Source: an uncultured Lentisphaeraceae bacterium
GTDB lineage: Bacteria; Verrucomicrobiota; Kiritimatiellia; RFP12; DVOR01
Direction: 5' to 3'
NCBI GenBank assembly: GCA_937892925.1
Contig: CALBHX010000066.1
Span: 1 to 49,137 of the forward strand
Length of the DNA stretch: 49,137 nucleotides
Shown: positions 32,077-40,581 of the stretch, one piece after another
Layout of the letters: each line of letters begins with the position of its first letter
How positions within the stretch are numbered: the stretch's first letter is position 1
Notes under the pieces: model-generated
What the model was told of the DNA's origin: nothing
The model's database searches: none
The model's input: the letters and a program-made list of their open reading frames with translations, nothing else
Made by a program: the position numbers and the translations under genes

Positions 32077-33852
32077 GTGGAACAAACTGAGCGTCATCCA
32101 ACGTTATACCGGGGACTCGCTGCTTCGGGAGGGTTGGTTTTCGCGCCAGTTGTTCGGTTTGTGGCAAAGAAGAATCGTGATGCGCCTAAATACGCGGTTG
32201 CCCCGGAGCAGGCGAATGCGGAGATAGCACGGTTTTATACGGCGCTGGATCGGGCACGCCGACAGTTGGCAGAGTTAGCCAAAACAACGGAGAGTCATGC
32301 ATCATCTACCGAGGCGGGGATTTTTGATTCACACTTGATGCTGTTGATGGACACCTTCTTTATCGACAAGGTCGTGAAGGAGATTCGAAATGAACATGTG
32401 AATGCGGAGTGGGCAGTACACGATGTGTTCGCAGGTATGATTGCCATGATGCGCCAGATGGACGAGGCGTATATGCGCGAGCGTATGGCTGATTTGTATG
32501 ATGTTCGAAATCGTGTTATTGGCAATTTGTTGGGGGAGGATGGGCAACGGGCGATTCCGCCAATAGATAGGCCATCGGTAATTGTGGCAGACAATATATC
32601 TCCATCGGATGCGGTGTCTCTTCCACGGCGGTATATCCGGGGGTTGGCTACAGAGCAGGGGTCTTTAACTGCGCATGTAACGATATTGGCGCGGGCGCTT
32701 GGGGTTCCTGCGGTGGTGGGTATTGGGCAAAGCTTGGATGCTATCCTGGTGGGGGATGAAGTTGCACTGGATGGGTTCCATGGGTTGCTATGGCATCTTC
32801 CGACAGACGAGTTGAAGGCTGCATTGTTGGCAGATACGGCTTCACAGCGTGCCGCACAAGAACATCGTCGTTCTCTTGCGGATCGACCTGCCGTTACGCC
32901 AGATGGCATTCGGGTTACCTTGCTGGCTAATACCGATCACAGTGTTGGGTTTGAGGGAATAGGGGAATATGGTGCGCAGGGGATCGGTTTATATCGAACG
33001 GAATACTTGTGGATCGGGCTTGGACGTGAACCTACGGAAGAAGAGCAGGTTGCTGCGTATTCGGAGGTGATTCGTTCGTGCGGCGGAAAGCCGGTGACGC
33101 TTCGAGTTTTGGATATAGGGGGAGATAAGCTTGTTGGACGAGATCGTGGGAATGAGGCAAATCCGTTTCTTGGGAATCGTTCGGTTCGTTATTTGCTGAA
33201 TAATCGAGCGGTGTTTCATCGACAGGTTCGGGCTATTCTTCGTGCAGCATTAATGGGATCATGTTCGTTGATGTATCCCATGATTACAACCCTAGAAGAA
33301 TTGCGTGCGTGTAAGGCTATTGTTCAGGCGTGTAAACAAGAATTGCAGGAGGCAGGAATTCTCTTCCAAAGGAACGTTCCGGAGGGTGTTATGATTGAAA
33401 TTCCCGCGGCAGCATTGCAGGCGGAACAGTTTGCTCGGGAATGCGACTTTTTTTCGATAGGGACAAATGACCTGGTTCAGTATACATTTGCTGTTGATCG
33501 TGGGAATGAGGCCGTAGCGCACTTGTACCAGCCGCTGCATCCGGTCGTGCTTGAGTTGATTGGACGAGTTGTAAAGGCCGCGCGTCGGCATGACTTACCT
33601 GTGTGTGTGTGTGGTGAGATGGCATCGGATCCGCTGGCGGCGTTGTTGCTGGTGGGGATGGGGATTCGTCGATTGAGTATGTCGGCGAACTTAATTCCGC
33701 GAATTAAGGAGTTGATCTGCCGAATTGCTTACTTTGATATGCAACGGTTGTTGGATGCAATGCAGCGGGATGGATTATCTTCGGCGGAAGAGGTGGCGGC
33801 ATATTGCCGGGGTGTGATTCGAAAGTATGCCCCGGACGTCTTGAATTCATGA
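32077..33852 (+). CDS. ptsI: PTS enzyme I (PEP-protein phosphotransferase)
   Basis: Transfers phosphate from PEP to HPr. The active-site His is H200 in GSLTAHVTILARALGVPAVVG; most EI proteins read TSH here, so Ser is Ala. The C-terminal PEP-binding domain has GADGIGLYRTEYL-like GAQGIGLYRTEYLW, LRVLDIGGDK, and DFFSIGTNDLVQYTFAVDRGN with CGEMASDP. Length 591 aa. The GTG at 32077 is chosen because AGGAGG (32065-32070) lies 6 bases upstream; the frame is open to a GTG at 32059. It follows ptsH by 76 bases. Confidence 0.94.
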   Translation: MEQTERHPTLYRGLAASGGLVFAPVVRFVAKKNRDAPKYAVAPEQANAEIARFYTALDRARRQLAELAKTTESHASSTEAGIFDSHLMLLMDTFFIDKVVKEIRNEHVNAEWAVHDVFAGMIAMMRQMDEAYMRERMADLYDVRNRVIGNLLGEDGQRAIPPIDRPSVIVADNISPSDAVSLPRRYIRGLATEQGSLTAHVTILARALGVPAVVGIGQSLDAILVGDEVALDGFHGLLWHLPTDELKAALLADTASQRAAQEHRRSLADRPAVTPDGIRVTLLANTDHSVGFEGIGEYGAQGIGLYRTEYLWIGLGREPTEEEQVAAYSEVIRSCGGKPVTLRVLDIGGDKLVGRDRGNEANPFLGNRSVRYLLNNRAVFHRQVRAILRAALMGSCSLMYPMITTLEELRACKAIVQACKQELQEAGILFQRNVPEGVMIEIPAAALQAEQFARECDFFSIGTNDLVQYTFAVDRGNEAVAHLYQPLHPVVLELIGRVVKAARRHDLPVCVCGEMASDPLAALLLVGMGIRRLSMSANLIPRIKELICRIAYFDMQRLLDAMQRDGLSSAEEVAAYCRGVIRKYAPDVLNS

Positions 33853-33864
33853 GAGCGTGTTAGG

Positions 33865-35337
33865 ATGATTGAAACGGTACGTCAATTTTTTATGGAGACC
33901 TTGTGGCGGATGGATACAGCGTCCAGCCCTTGGTTCGTTCGCGCAGGCCTTTTTCTTGTTCGGTTTATCTCCCTAACGGTTCGTTGTTATTTGCGTGATG
34001 GTTCACGCCTGCATGCTTCGGCGTTAACGTATATTACGATGTTGGCGGTAGTTCCTGTGTTAACGCTTGGGTTGACGTCTTTGAAGGCTTTTGGCGCCGG
34101 AGAATTGGCGCGGGAAAGGTTAATGGAGAACATTGAGAGTTTTGTTGGAAAGATGGAGCAGACTGGTGGGGATAATGGCCGAGTGTCAGCACCAGAAGAG
34201 CTAGATAAGCAGGCGGTGAGTGCCCCGTCTGAATCAGTTAATTCTATTCAAGTAACACAGGCAGCGAATGCCTTGCGAAATGTGTGTGAAACCATCTTTG
34301 AGCAGATCGATTCCATTAACTTTGCAAAAATTGGAACGGTAGGTGCTGTGGCCTTGATCTTTATGGTGATTGGCGTTCTTGGAAAGATTGAAAATAGTTT
34401 TAATGCAATATGGGGAATTGAAAAAGCTAGGCCGATCTGGCGAAAGTTCACCGACTATTTAAGTGTGATCATTATTGCCCCATTACTTGTTTTGGCTGCA
34501 ACGTCATTGCCGGTGCTCGATCGTGTTGCCAGAATGGTTCCGGATTTATGGGGTTTGCATGGGATGATTGAGAATTTAGGCATATTCAATCGGCTGGTGC
34601 CGTTGTGTGTAGGTTCCTTGTTGTTTGCATTTTTGTTTGGTTTTTTGCCGAATACGCGTGTTCGGATTTTGAGTTGTTTCATTGGTGCGTTTCTGACGAC
34701 GATTATTCTTGCGGTGTTTTTTAAGTTTTGCATGGTGCTTCAAATTGGAATCGCGAGTAACAGTCGCTTATATGGGTCGCTTATTGCTTTGCCGATTTTA
34801 CTGTTCTGGATTTATTCAAGTTGGCAGATTATCCTGCTCGGCGCGGAACTTTGTTACGTGCATCAACATTATACGGAACTGCTGCGGGAGTCCGCATTTA
34901 CGCATCCATCAGAGCGGGATTTGATTGTGTTGGCGCTCGCATTGGTGTTATGGGCTGCGCGGTGTGTGGAAGAACAGGCGTGTGCATTGTCTGTGGCAGA
35001 GTTTTCAGATACGTTCGCTGTGCCGGAACGTGATGTGGAACGTGTAGCTGTGATTTTGGAGCGGAATCATATTTTGTTACCGGTTTCTGAGAATGGCAGC
35101 ACGGTTCCTGCTGGCTACGTATTATGTCAATGTGCAACGCGGCTGACGATTGCCGATGTGATTAATGCTTGTTTGGACGATACATCGGGGGAGGCCGTGA
35201 TCCGGCGGGCAGAGGCGTTCGGGCACTTGGGAGCTTTGTCCAGCCTGGAGCAACGTTTTTCACAAGTGCTTACATCTCAATTTTCTATTACTGTTGCAGA
35301 AGCGTTACAGACTGCAAAGAAATGTTGTGCGGTATGA
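33865..35337 (+). CDS. YihY/BrkB-family membrane protein
   Basis: Inner-membrane protein of the YihY/UPF0761 family (once mis-called RNase BN); function unclear. Six hydrophobic helices, with SRLHASALTYITMLAVVPVLTLGL as the typical first block, GKIENSFNAIWGI, and PILLFWIYSSWQIILLGAELCY as the last. A polar insert of about 45 residues (residues about 95-130) follows the first helices. A soluble C-terminal domain (residues about 350-490) looks like a winged helix, as in longer members. Length 490 aa. It starts 12 bases after ptsI, and its stop overlaps the next gene (ATGA). Confidence 0.82.
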   Translation: MIETVRQFFMETLWRMDTASSPWFVRAGLFLVRFISLTVRCYLRDGSRLHASALTYITMLAVVPVLTLGLTSLKAFGAGELARERLMENIESFVGKMEQTGGDNGRVSAPEELDKQAVSAPSESVNSIQVTQAANALRNVCETIFEQIDSINFAKIGTVGAVALIFMVIGVLGKIENSFNAIWGIEKARPIWRKFTDYLSVIIIAPLLVLAATSLPVLDRVARMVPDLWGLHGMIENLGIFNRLVPLCVGSLLFAFLFGFLPNTRVRILSCFIGAFLTTIILAVFFKFCMVLQIGIASNSRLYGSLIALPILLFWIYSSWQIILLGAELCYVHQHYTELLRESAFTHPSERDLIVLALALVLWAARCVEEQACALSVAEFSDTFAVPERDVERVAVILERNHILLPVSENGSTVPAGYVLCQCATRLTIADVINACLDDTSGEAVIRRAEAFGHLGALSSLEQRFSQVLTSQFSITVAEALQTAKKCCAV

Positions 35338-35783
35338 ACAAATGGCACCATGTTGTGCAGAGGGGTGATCGAAGCGTACGCCTGGTAGGTGGCTATGGGC
35401 GGAAGCACGCTGGATTTACTTTGATTGAAATGATGCTTGCCGTGATTATTTTGGCGGGGGCACTCTCTGTGCTTTATCGCTCAATTATTGTCAGTGCCAG
35501 GATGGTGACGATTTCACGGGAACGGCAGGAAGTCGCTTATGTGTTTTCTCTGGGCGAGTTGGTATATCCAATGGTGGATATCACGTCAATAGAGGAGGAT
35601 ATTCCGGTCGATCCGGATCCATCCTTGAAGGAGGGATATATTTATGAGCGTACGGTGGATGAAAAACAAGACCCGGAAGAGGGCGTTGAGGATGATGGAC
35701 TCTACGTTGTTCGTACAAGTGTAACATGGGGGAATGGTACTAACCGGGAAGAGATTGTGCAGTATGTTCGTAAGACGGACTGA
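35334..35783 (+). CDS. Prepilin-type protein (pseudopilin, GspI-like)
   Basis: Small pseudopilin-like protein. A long basic leader ends in KHAG|FTLIEMMLAVIILAGALSVLY, a class III prepilin signal with the usual Glu at +5 of the mature protein. The remainder is short and acidic (EEDIPVDPDPS, EEGVEDDG). Length 149 aa. The start ATG overlaps the YihY stop. GspI-like by size and position before a GspJ-like gene, but no GspE/F/D genes are in the window. Confidence 0.8.
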   Translation: MNKWHHVVQRGDRSVRLVGGYGRKHAGFTLIEMMLAVIILAGALSVLYRSIIVSARMVTISRERQEVAYVFSLGELVYPMVDITSIEEDIPVDPDPSLKEGYIYERTVDEKQDPEEGVEDDGLYVVRTSVTWGNGTNREEIVQYVRKTD

Positions 35784-35804
35784 ATAATCGTGGGCGAATA
35801 AATA

Positions 35805-36743
35805 ATGCGAACCGTAAGAAAACGGCTGTTGAAAAAATCAGGATTTACACTGGTTGAAGTATTAATTGCACTTTCGTTATTGGGGTTGTTAACGGTCATG
35901 TTGTTTACATCCTTTAATGCGGTGGTGCGAGCGTGGGAAACGGGGCGGTCAACGATTGATGCTGCTGGGCATGCGGATTATCTGATGGAACAGCTTTCCG
36001 CTGCACTTCGATCAGCCTATTATCCAGGCTCTGGTGAGAAGTATGGACTGGTCTTCGTAAATGACGGCGAAGATCAGTCGGCACGAGACATCATCGAGTG
36101 GACAAAGATTGGAGCAGCTCTAGTTGGTGAAGATGCTGAGTTTGCGCAAGTTCCACATCGGGTTCGGATTTCAGTGACGGAACCTGATGGAGCTTTTCCA
36201 GGAGGTTTCACGGTACGTGCCTGGCGACAGGATTTGCAGCTCGAAGAATTTGACCCAGAAGTGGATACGGCGGAGCTGAGCCTTTCTCCGGAGGTTATCG
36301 GGCTTAATTGTCGTATGCTTGATCCGAATACAACGAAGACCGTAGATGGCGAGCTAAATTGGGTTGATGAATGGACAAAAACGAATACGTTGCCAACCGT
36401 ACTTGAAATTACGTTCTGGATGAGGTCTCCAGAAAAAGATGGAGAACCGATTGCATCACAACGGATCATTGAACTTCCGATGGGTGCGTTGTCGCAAAAT
36501 CCTTCTCTTGCCGGTGCTGCGAATTCTGAGGCGCGAACGGGAACATCAACGTCTGTTGGTGGGCGCCGTCGCCGTTCAAATCGTTCGATTAATGATTCTT
36601 CCGGAGGCGTCTTCAAACCAGGGAAAGGGCGTCCATCACAATCATCATCAAATCGGCCTGGGGGCAATTCTTCCGGGGGGATGTTTCGTCCAGAAGCCGC
36701 TTCGTCTTCTGGAGAACGTCCGCCGCCTCCTCCTAGTATGTGA
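35805..36743 (+). CDS. Prepilin-type protein (pseudopilin, GspJ-like)
   Basis: Pseudopilin-like protein. The short leader MRTVRKRLLKKSG precedes FTLVEVLIALSLLGLLTVMLF. The middle part (FNAVVRAWETG; LMEQLSAALRSAYYP; GEKYGLVFVND) resembles GspJ. The last 90 residues are low complexity, rich in Ser, Arg, Gly and Pro (SSGGVFKPGKGRPSQ; GERPPPPPSM), which is unusual for a minor pseudopilin. Length 312 aa. It lies 21 bases after the first pseudopilin gene. Confidence 0.78.
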   Translation: MRTVRKRLLKKSGFTLVEVLIALSLLGLLTVMLFTSFNAVVRAWETGRSTIDAAGHADYLMEQLSAALRSAYYPGSGEKYGLVFVNDGEDQSARDIIEWTKIGAALVGEDAEFAQVPHRVRISVTEPDGAFPGGFTVRAWRQDLQLEEFDPEVDTAELSLSPEVIGLNCRMLDPNTTKTVDGELNWVDEWTKTNTLPTVLEITFWMRSPEKDGEPIASQRIIELPMGALSQNPSLAGAANSEARTGTSTSVGGRRRRSNRSINDSSGGVFKPGKGRPSQSSSNRPGGNSSGGMFRPEAASSSGERPPPPPSM

Positions 36744-36777
36744 GCAGAAGAACAAGGACGTTTGTGCAGTTTTGTAT

Positions 36778-36803
36778 GCATACCAACCGAGAGGTTTGTA
36801 TGC
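36778..36803 (+). other. Stem-loop between pseudopilin and 36863 gene
   Basis: GCATAC-c-AACC (36778-36788) pairs with GGTT-t-GTATGC (36793-36803) around a GAGA tetraloop (a GNRA type). No T-run follows, so it is more likely an RNA-stability or processing element than a terminator. Confidence 0.5.
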
Positions 36804-36862
36804 GTGATGCACGAGCGTTTTAGATGTGTTATTTTTATTGTCAGCAAAAGGAAGGAGTTGAC

Positions 36863-37375
36863 ATGAAAAACAAAGTGATACTCTTGGTTGGGTTCATCGG
36901 ATTGTCGGCGTTGTTGTATGCCCGTCCACCGCAGCCTGTCGGCGGTTCGTTTCCTCCTCCACGCGTGCCGGGTCGTCCGCAATGGCGGGCAGAGCCTCGG
37001 CATGAGCCAAAATGGGGCTTTGGCCTTAATCTGACGCCGTGGGGTGGAGCAATTGGGTTTGGTACACGTGTTGGGCGCCATGGTGCCATTGGTGTTTCGC
37101 TTCCGCTCTTTGCGCCGCCGCCACCGGTGATCCGGGAAACGCAAACGGTGGTTATTCAGCAGCCAGCTGTTATTCAGCAGCCAGTGGTGGTTCAGCCGAT
37201 TACTGCCCAGCCTGAGGTGGCCGAATCTGCAACCGCAATTCTTCCTGCTTATCGTTCAACATCCTCGCCTACGCAGTCGGGAGCTAAGACATGGGTAGAG
37301 GGTTATTGGCGTGTAACCCGCACACCGGAAGGTCTGGAAACGGATCGTGTCTGGGTGCCGGGACATTGGGAATAA
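36863..37375 (+). CDS. Secreted protein ending in a YxWVPGHW motif
   Basis: Exported protein of unknown function. Signal peptide MKNKVILLVGFIGLSALLYA, then a Pro-rich part, a Gly-rich amphipathic part (GFGLNLTPWGGAIGFGTRVG) and a VIQQPAVIQQPVVVQP repeat. The end is GYWRVTRTPEGLETDRVWVPGHWE, the short W-x-PGHW motif found in many outer-membrane or periplasmic proteins of unknown role. Length 170 aa. GGAAGGAG lies 6 bases before the ATG. A strong terminator follows directly. Confidence 0.7.
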   Translation: MKNKVILLVGFIGLSALLYARPPQPVGGSFPPPRVPGRPQWRAEPRHEPKWGFGLNLTPWGGAIGFGTRVGRHGAIGVSLPLFAPPPPVIRETQTVVIQQPAVIQQPVVVQPITAQPEVAESATAILPAYRSTSSPTQSGAKTWVEGYWRVTRTPEGLETDRVWVPGHWE

Positions 37376-37391
37376 TTCGGGTTTGCTTAAT

Positions 37392-37433
37392 AAAAATGCG
37401 CCTGCAGAATTCTTTTCTGGCAGGCGCATTTTT
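37392..37433. terminator. Bidirectional terminator between convergent genes
   Basis: A perfect 14-bp inverted repeat: AAAAATGCGCCTGC (37392-37405) and GCAGGCGCATTTTT (37420-37433), loop 14 bases, T-run on both strands. It serves the 36863 gene (+) and the GH110 gene (-). Confidence 0.9.
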
Positions 37434-37485
37434 CATTTACGGTGTGGCACACGTCTAGTGGCATACCTGTAACGGTTCGTATGAT

Positions 37486-39276
37486 TCAACGGAGGCAATT
37501 ATCTTCGATGCGAAGGTCTGAGCATGCACGCGTGCGGAGTACGTCATCCAATCGTTTCGCACCTCGGAGAAGATTTCTGAGGAGAGTTATATGGGCACAG
37601 CTTTTAAAGGCGAACGCCTGGCCGTTGCGCAGATAGAAATCGTTATCTGTAAAGGTTAGATGTGTATGGACGGGCATATTTTCACGGACAATCCGGTTCT
37701 CTGGGTGCACATTGATGACCGGCTCCGCACAGTCGGAGAATACACATGAACGAACCGTCATATTAGTTACTTGCCCAGATTCGAACCAGCTGCCGGCATC
37801 ATCGGCAATGAGGAGGGCGGACATCCCTGTTCGATTGAACTGGACGCGTTCTACAAGAATAGGGCGTCGGGTTGTGAGCAGAAAACCACGAGTAGGAATG
37901 TTTTCAACTACACAGTCTGAAATGGTAACAGAGGGTGTCCATGTGATGTTTTCCAATACATCTGAACCATAACGGACATGTTCGGGTAACGGCTCTGCGA
38001 AATCAAGTGTCATGGTCTTTCCATCGGTTGAAAGGGTTGCTTGTGTGAGTGTAGCAGTGGCATAAGGCAAGAGCGTTTCACGAGAAATGAAAGCCACCTC
38101 ATCTCCGGCATGGAATGCCTTAAAACCCCATGTTTGGTGATGCATAAAGCGAACGATAACTTGCGTGGGTGAACAGGCCTTCTCCAACCGGAGGTGTGTG
38201 CCATGAACATTAATGGCATCATCATTACTGCCTGAGAAGTGAGTGTTTCGGATGGTCAACGCACCTGCACACCCGGAAAAGTGAAGCATGTCTGCCCAGG
38301 CAGAACATGTTCTTCCGGATTCTTTTCGCGGTGCCAAGTCTACACCGTCGAAGGTGAGATCTCGGGAGAACTGGGAGACGACACCCATGCCGTGAAGGAA
38401 ATGGAAACGGACGTTCTGATAGGTGATACGAGCTGATTCCTCGCAGAATACACCTGCGCAGTCTCGCCGAATCAGGCGGTGTTGATAGGTGATGCCTGGT
38501 TTGAAACCCGGATTTTTGCTATAGGTGATTTTCAGCAAGTGAGTTCCTATGCGTTCAATGGTTGTGGCATTTCGATCGATTGCTGGGTTATTGCCGATTC
38601 GAAGCACATCCCCAGTCATAGGGTCATAACGCTGTAGATATTCTCCTGTACGGTTGGTTTCCCCATCGTCATAAACCCACACAATTCGGTTCCCCTCAAT
38701 TCGATAACGAGAATCTGGGTGGATTTGTATAAGAGCTTCTGTTCCTCCCACTTGGAGTGCTGTATATTCCGAAACCGTGGGGCGTCGGTAATCAAATCCC
38801 AACCCGGCTATCACAATATCTTCTGCATGGTTAAGATAGAGATGAACCTGTTTCCCGCGCGCATAAAGTGTGGCGCCTGAACCCTCTATTTGGAGATGGC
38901 GAACATTCATGAGCGCAATGGCGATGGCTTTGGGCTCAAAGGGCGCATCCTGCGTGTTGGAGATGGCCAGTTTCTGCTGTAACAAGGAGTTGTGTTCCCA
39001 CTCGTAATCCCCAGGGGCAAATATAACTCGAATTGGAGCTTCTGACGAACCGCAACCTTGTGGAGCAAGCGAACCTTTCAGCATTCCAGGTTCCGTTATT
39101 CGGATGACATCACCGGGCTGCAGTATGAGTTTATTGACCGGCTCGAAACTCTTCCATGGCGCAGAGACACTTCCATTCTGCGCATCATCACCATGAATTG
39201 GACTAACAAACCACGTTTTAGCAACGGCATGTGATACTCCGAACAGAGCGGCACACAAAATAATCCAAACGTACAT
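37486..39276 (-). CDS. GH110-type alpha-1,3-galactosidase (right-handed beta-helix), secreted
   Basis: Exported glycoside hydrolase that, by family, removes terminal alpha-1,3-galactose from blood-group-B or linear alpha-Gal epitopes. The signal peptide is MYVWIILCAALFGVSHAVA. A beta-helix with repeated short strands contains the family blocks ADMLHFSGCAGALTI, SGSNDDAINVHGTHLR (candidate catalytic pair D352/D353), FMHHQTWGFKAF and AGDEVAFISRETLLPYA. Length 596 aa matches GH110 of gut bacteroidetes. The ATG at 39276 is chosen; the frame opens slightly further in other frames. It has its own extended -10 promoter. Exact linkage specificity is not readable. Confidence 0.85.
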   Translation of the reverse strand: MYVWIILCAALFGVSHAVAKTWFVSPIHGDDAQNGSVSAPWKSFEPVNKLILQPGDVIRITEPGMLKGSLAPQGCGSSEAPIRVIFAPGDYEWEHNSLLQQKLAISNTQDAPFEPKAIAIALMNVRHLQIEGSGATLYARGKQVHLYLNHAEDIVIAGLGFDYRRPTVSEYTALQVGGTEALIQIHPDSRYRIEGNRIVWVYDDGETNRTGEYLQRYDPMTGDVLRIGNNPAIDRNATTIERIGTHLLKITYSKNPGFKPGITYQHRLIRRDCAGVFCEESARITYQNVRFHFLHGMGVVSQFSRDLTFDGVDLAPRKESGRTCSAWADMLHFSGCAGALTIRNTHFSGSNDDAINVHGTHLRLEKACSPTQVIVRFMHHQTWGFKAFHAGDEVAFISRETLLPYATATLTQATLSTDGKTMTLDFAEPLPEHVRYGSDVLENITWTPSVTISDCVVENIPTRGFLLTTRRPILVERVQFNRTGMSALLIADDAGSWFESGQVTNMTVRSCVFSDCAEPVINVHPENRIVRENMPVHTHLTFTDNDFYLRNGQAFAFKSCAHITLLRNLLRGAKRLDDVLRTRACSDLRIEDNCLR

Positions 39277-39316
39277 ATCTTTAGCATCCTCTCATAAAGC
39301 GACAATTGATGTAACG

Positions 39317-39325
39317 ATTATAACA
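39317..39325 (-). promoter_or_regulatory. Extended -10 promoter of the GH110 gene
   Basis: Minus strand TGT-TATAAT (hexamer 39317-39322, TGT 39323-39325), 41 bases upstream of the GH110 ATG, identical to the tRNA-Arg element. No consensus -35. Confidence 0.5.
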
Positions 39326-39379
39326 GATAAATGGTTGTGTGGTTATATATCGCTGAGAGGGTGGCTGTTGTAAAATTAA

Positions 39380-39535
39380 ATGAACAAGAAAAAGGGCAAG
39401 AAAAGGCTTGAGAAGATGAAAGATGCAAGAAGGGAATACGAGGGGAAGAGTGCAGGCCCGTCCTCTTATCCCCGGGGGGCAAGGGCGTATACGAAAAGGT
39501 TACTGCCGCCTGTAATAAAAGCGCACAAACCATAA
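39380..39535 (+). CDS. Possible 51-residue Lys/Arg-rich small protein
   Basis: An ATG-started open frame of 51 codons (MNKKKGKKRLEKMKDARREY...; 51 residues, strongly basic), not overlapping a recognised gene. No good Shine-Dalgarno is seen. The opposite strand has an 80-residue frame (39318-39560) starting GTG with a signal-peptide-like MRTLLTFLFMVCALLLQAAV, and one is likely a shadow of the other. I cannot decide between them; either or neither may be real. Confidence 0.25.
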   Translation: MNKKKGKKRLEKMKDARREYEGKSAGPSSYPRGARAYTKRLLPPVIKAHKP

Positions 39536-39585
39536 AGAGAAAGGTTAGCAACGTGCGCACTTAACAACACATCCATTATCTCTCA

Positions 39586-40581
39586 GGACAGACTCATCTA
39601 AAATTGTAAGCCAGCGGACGAGGATTGAATGCTAATGGTCTGCTTAAGCATCCAAAAATGGTGAACGTTATGGTAAAAGAATTTGGCTTGGATGCCACAA
39701 CATTACGTGAGAGCTCTGGGTGGTGCAGGTCGCTATTATTGCACTATCGGCACAACGAAGAAACTCATCATACAACATACTCCGCACAACGTGCGCAAAC
39801 CCGATATCGTCTCACCCTTGAACAAAAAGAACCCCGTTATCAGAAGATGATCCATAATAAGATTGCAGAACCGTTCAGGAATGAAATGAATCCGAACGGG
39901 ACTGTCGCTCCAGAGAGCATCCTTTAGAATCTCCGTCATCGTGGTAGACGATGTTCTCTCTTCGTGCCTTTTACAAGTTTATCCATCGTCGTGTACTTGG
40001 AACGGATGCCGCTAAGCTAAGGTCCCGTATAACAAACGCCGTTAACGGAGGCAACGCCGAGAACCGTACGTGGGGAGGAGTCAATGGCTGCAGCCTTGTC
40101 GATGATGCCTCTACAAAGCAATTGAATCACTAAGAATTATAAACTTGGGAAAATGGACACACTTGTTTTCAACGGGGCTGTAAAGGTGGCAGCTTAATCC
40201 TAATCGAATGTATGACGTACTGCTACATTGCCTGTAAACCTCATTCGATTACTTAATTTAACATCCATCGACAACTTCGCTGTCTGATGAACAAAGGCGA
40301 GCTTAAAGTTATTAAGGCCTTCATTACCGACAACGACTGCGAGTCCTTCGATCAGTACAAACTCTCATGGTTTTAAGCCTATCGTTTACTACACCAACGT
40401 CTACTCCGCCTTGGAAAAAGGTGGAGTGGAAAATGCCAATTCCATCCGCCGTCGCTTCTTCCGCAATGGCATCGACTTCAACAAGGTTTTACTTCGTGAT
40501 TATTACCTTTGCCCAAACTTCAATCAATAATGTTGATCAAAGCGTATCATTGAAAGGACAAACTACATATGAAGTTTGTCC
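39586..40581. mobile_element. Decayed IS30-family insertion sequence
   Basis: Bounded by candidate imperfect inverted ends: GGACAGACT-CAT at 39586-39597 and, on the other strand, GGACAAACTTCAT (40569-40581). Total about 1.0 kb, the usual size of IS30 elements. The interior carries the degenerate transposase described separately. No flanking target duplication can be made out with confidence. Confidence 0.6.
39626..40530 (+). pseudogene. IS30-family transposase, multiply frameshifted
   Basis: Fragments of one IS30-type DDE transposase in three frames. N-terminal part: YSAQRAQTRYR after a RHN-E block (39700-39830), like the REIKRN...YSAxxA region. Middle: VDDASTKQL and a TWE at 40100-40150, like the IDERP...GDWE block, then KGGSLILIEC around 40190. 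Catalytic region: ITDNDCESF (about 40326), like the SDNG(C/R)EF block. C-terminal: YSALEKGGVENAN (40402-40440) and RRRFF...GIDFNKV, ending at 40528-40530. Many stops and frameshifts, so it is inactive. Confidence 0.8.
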
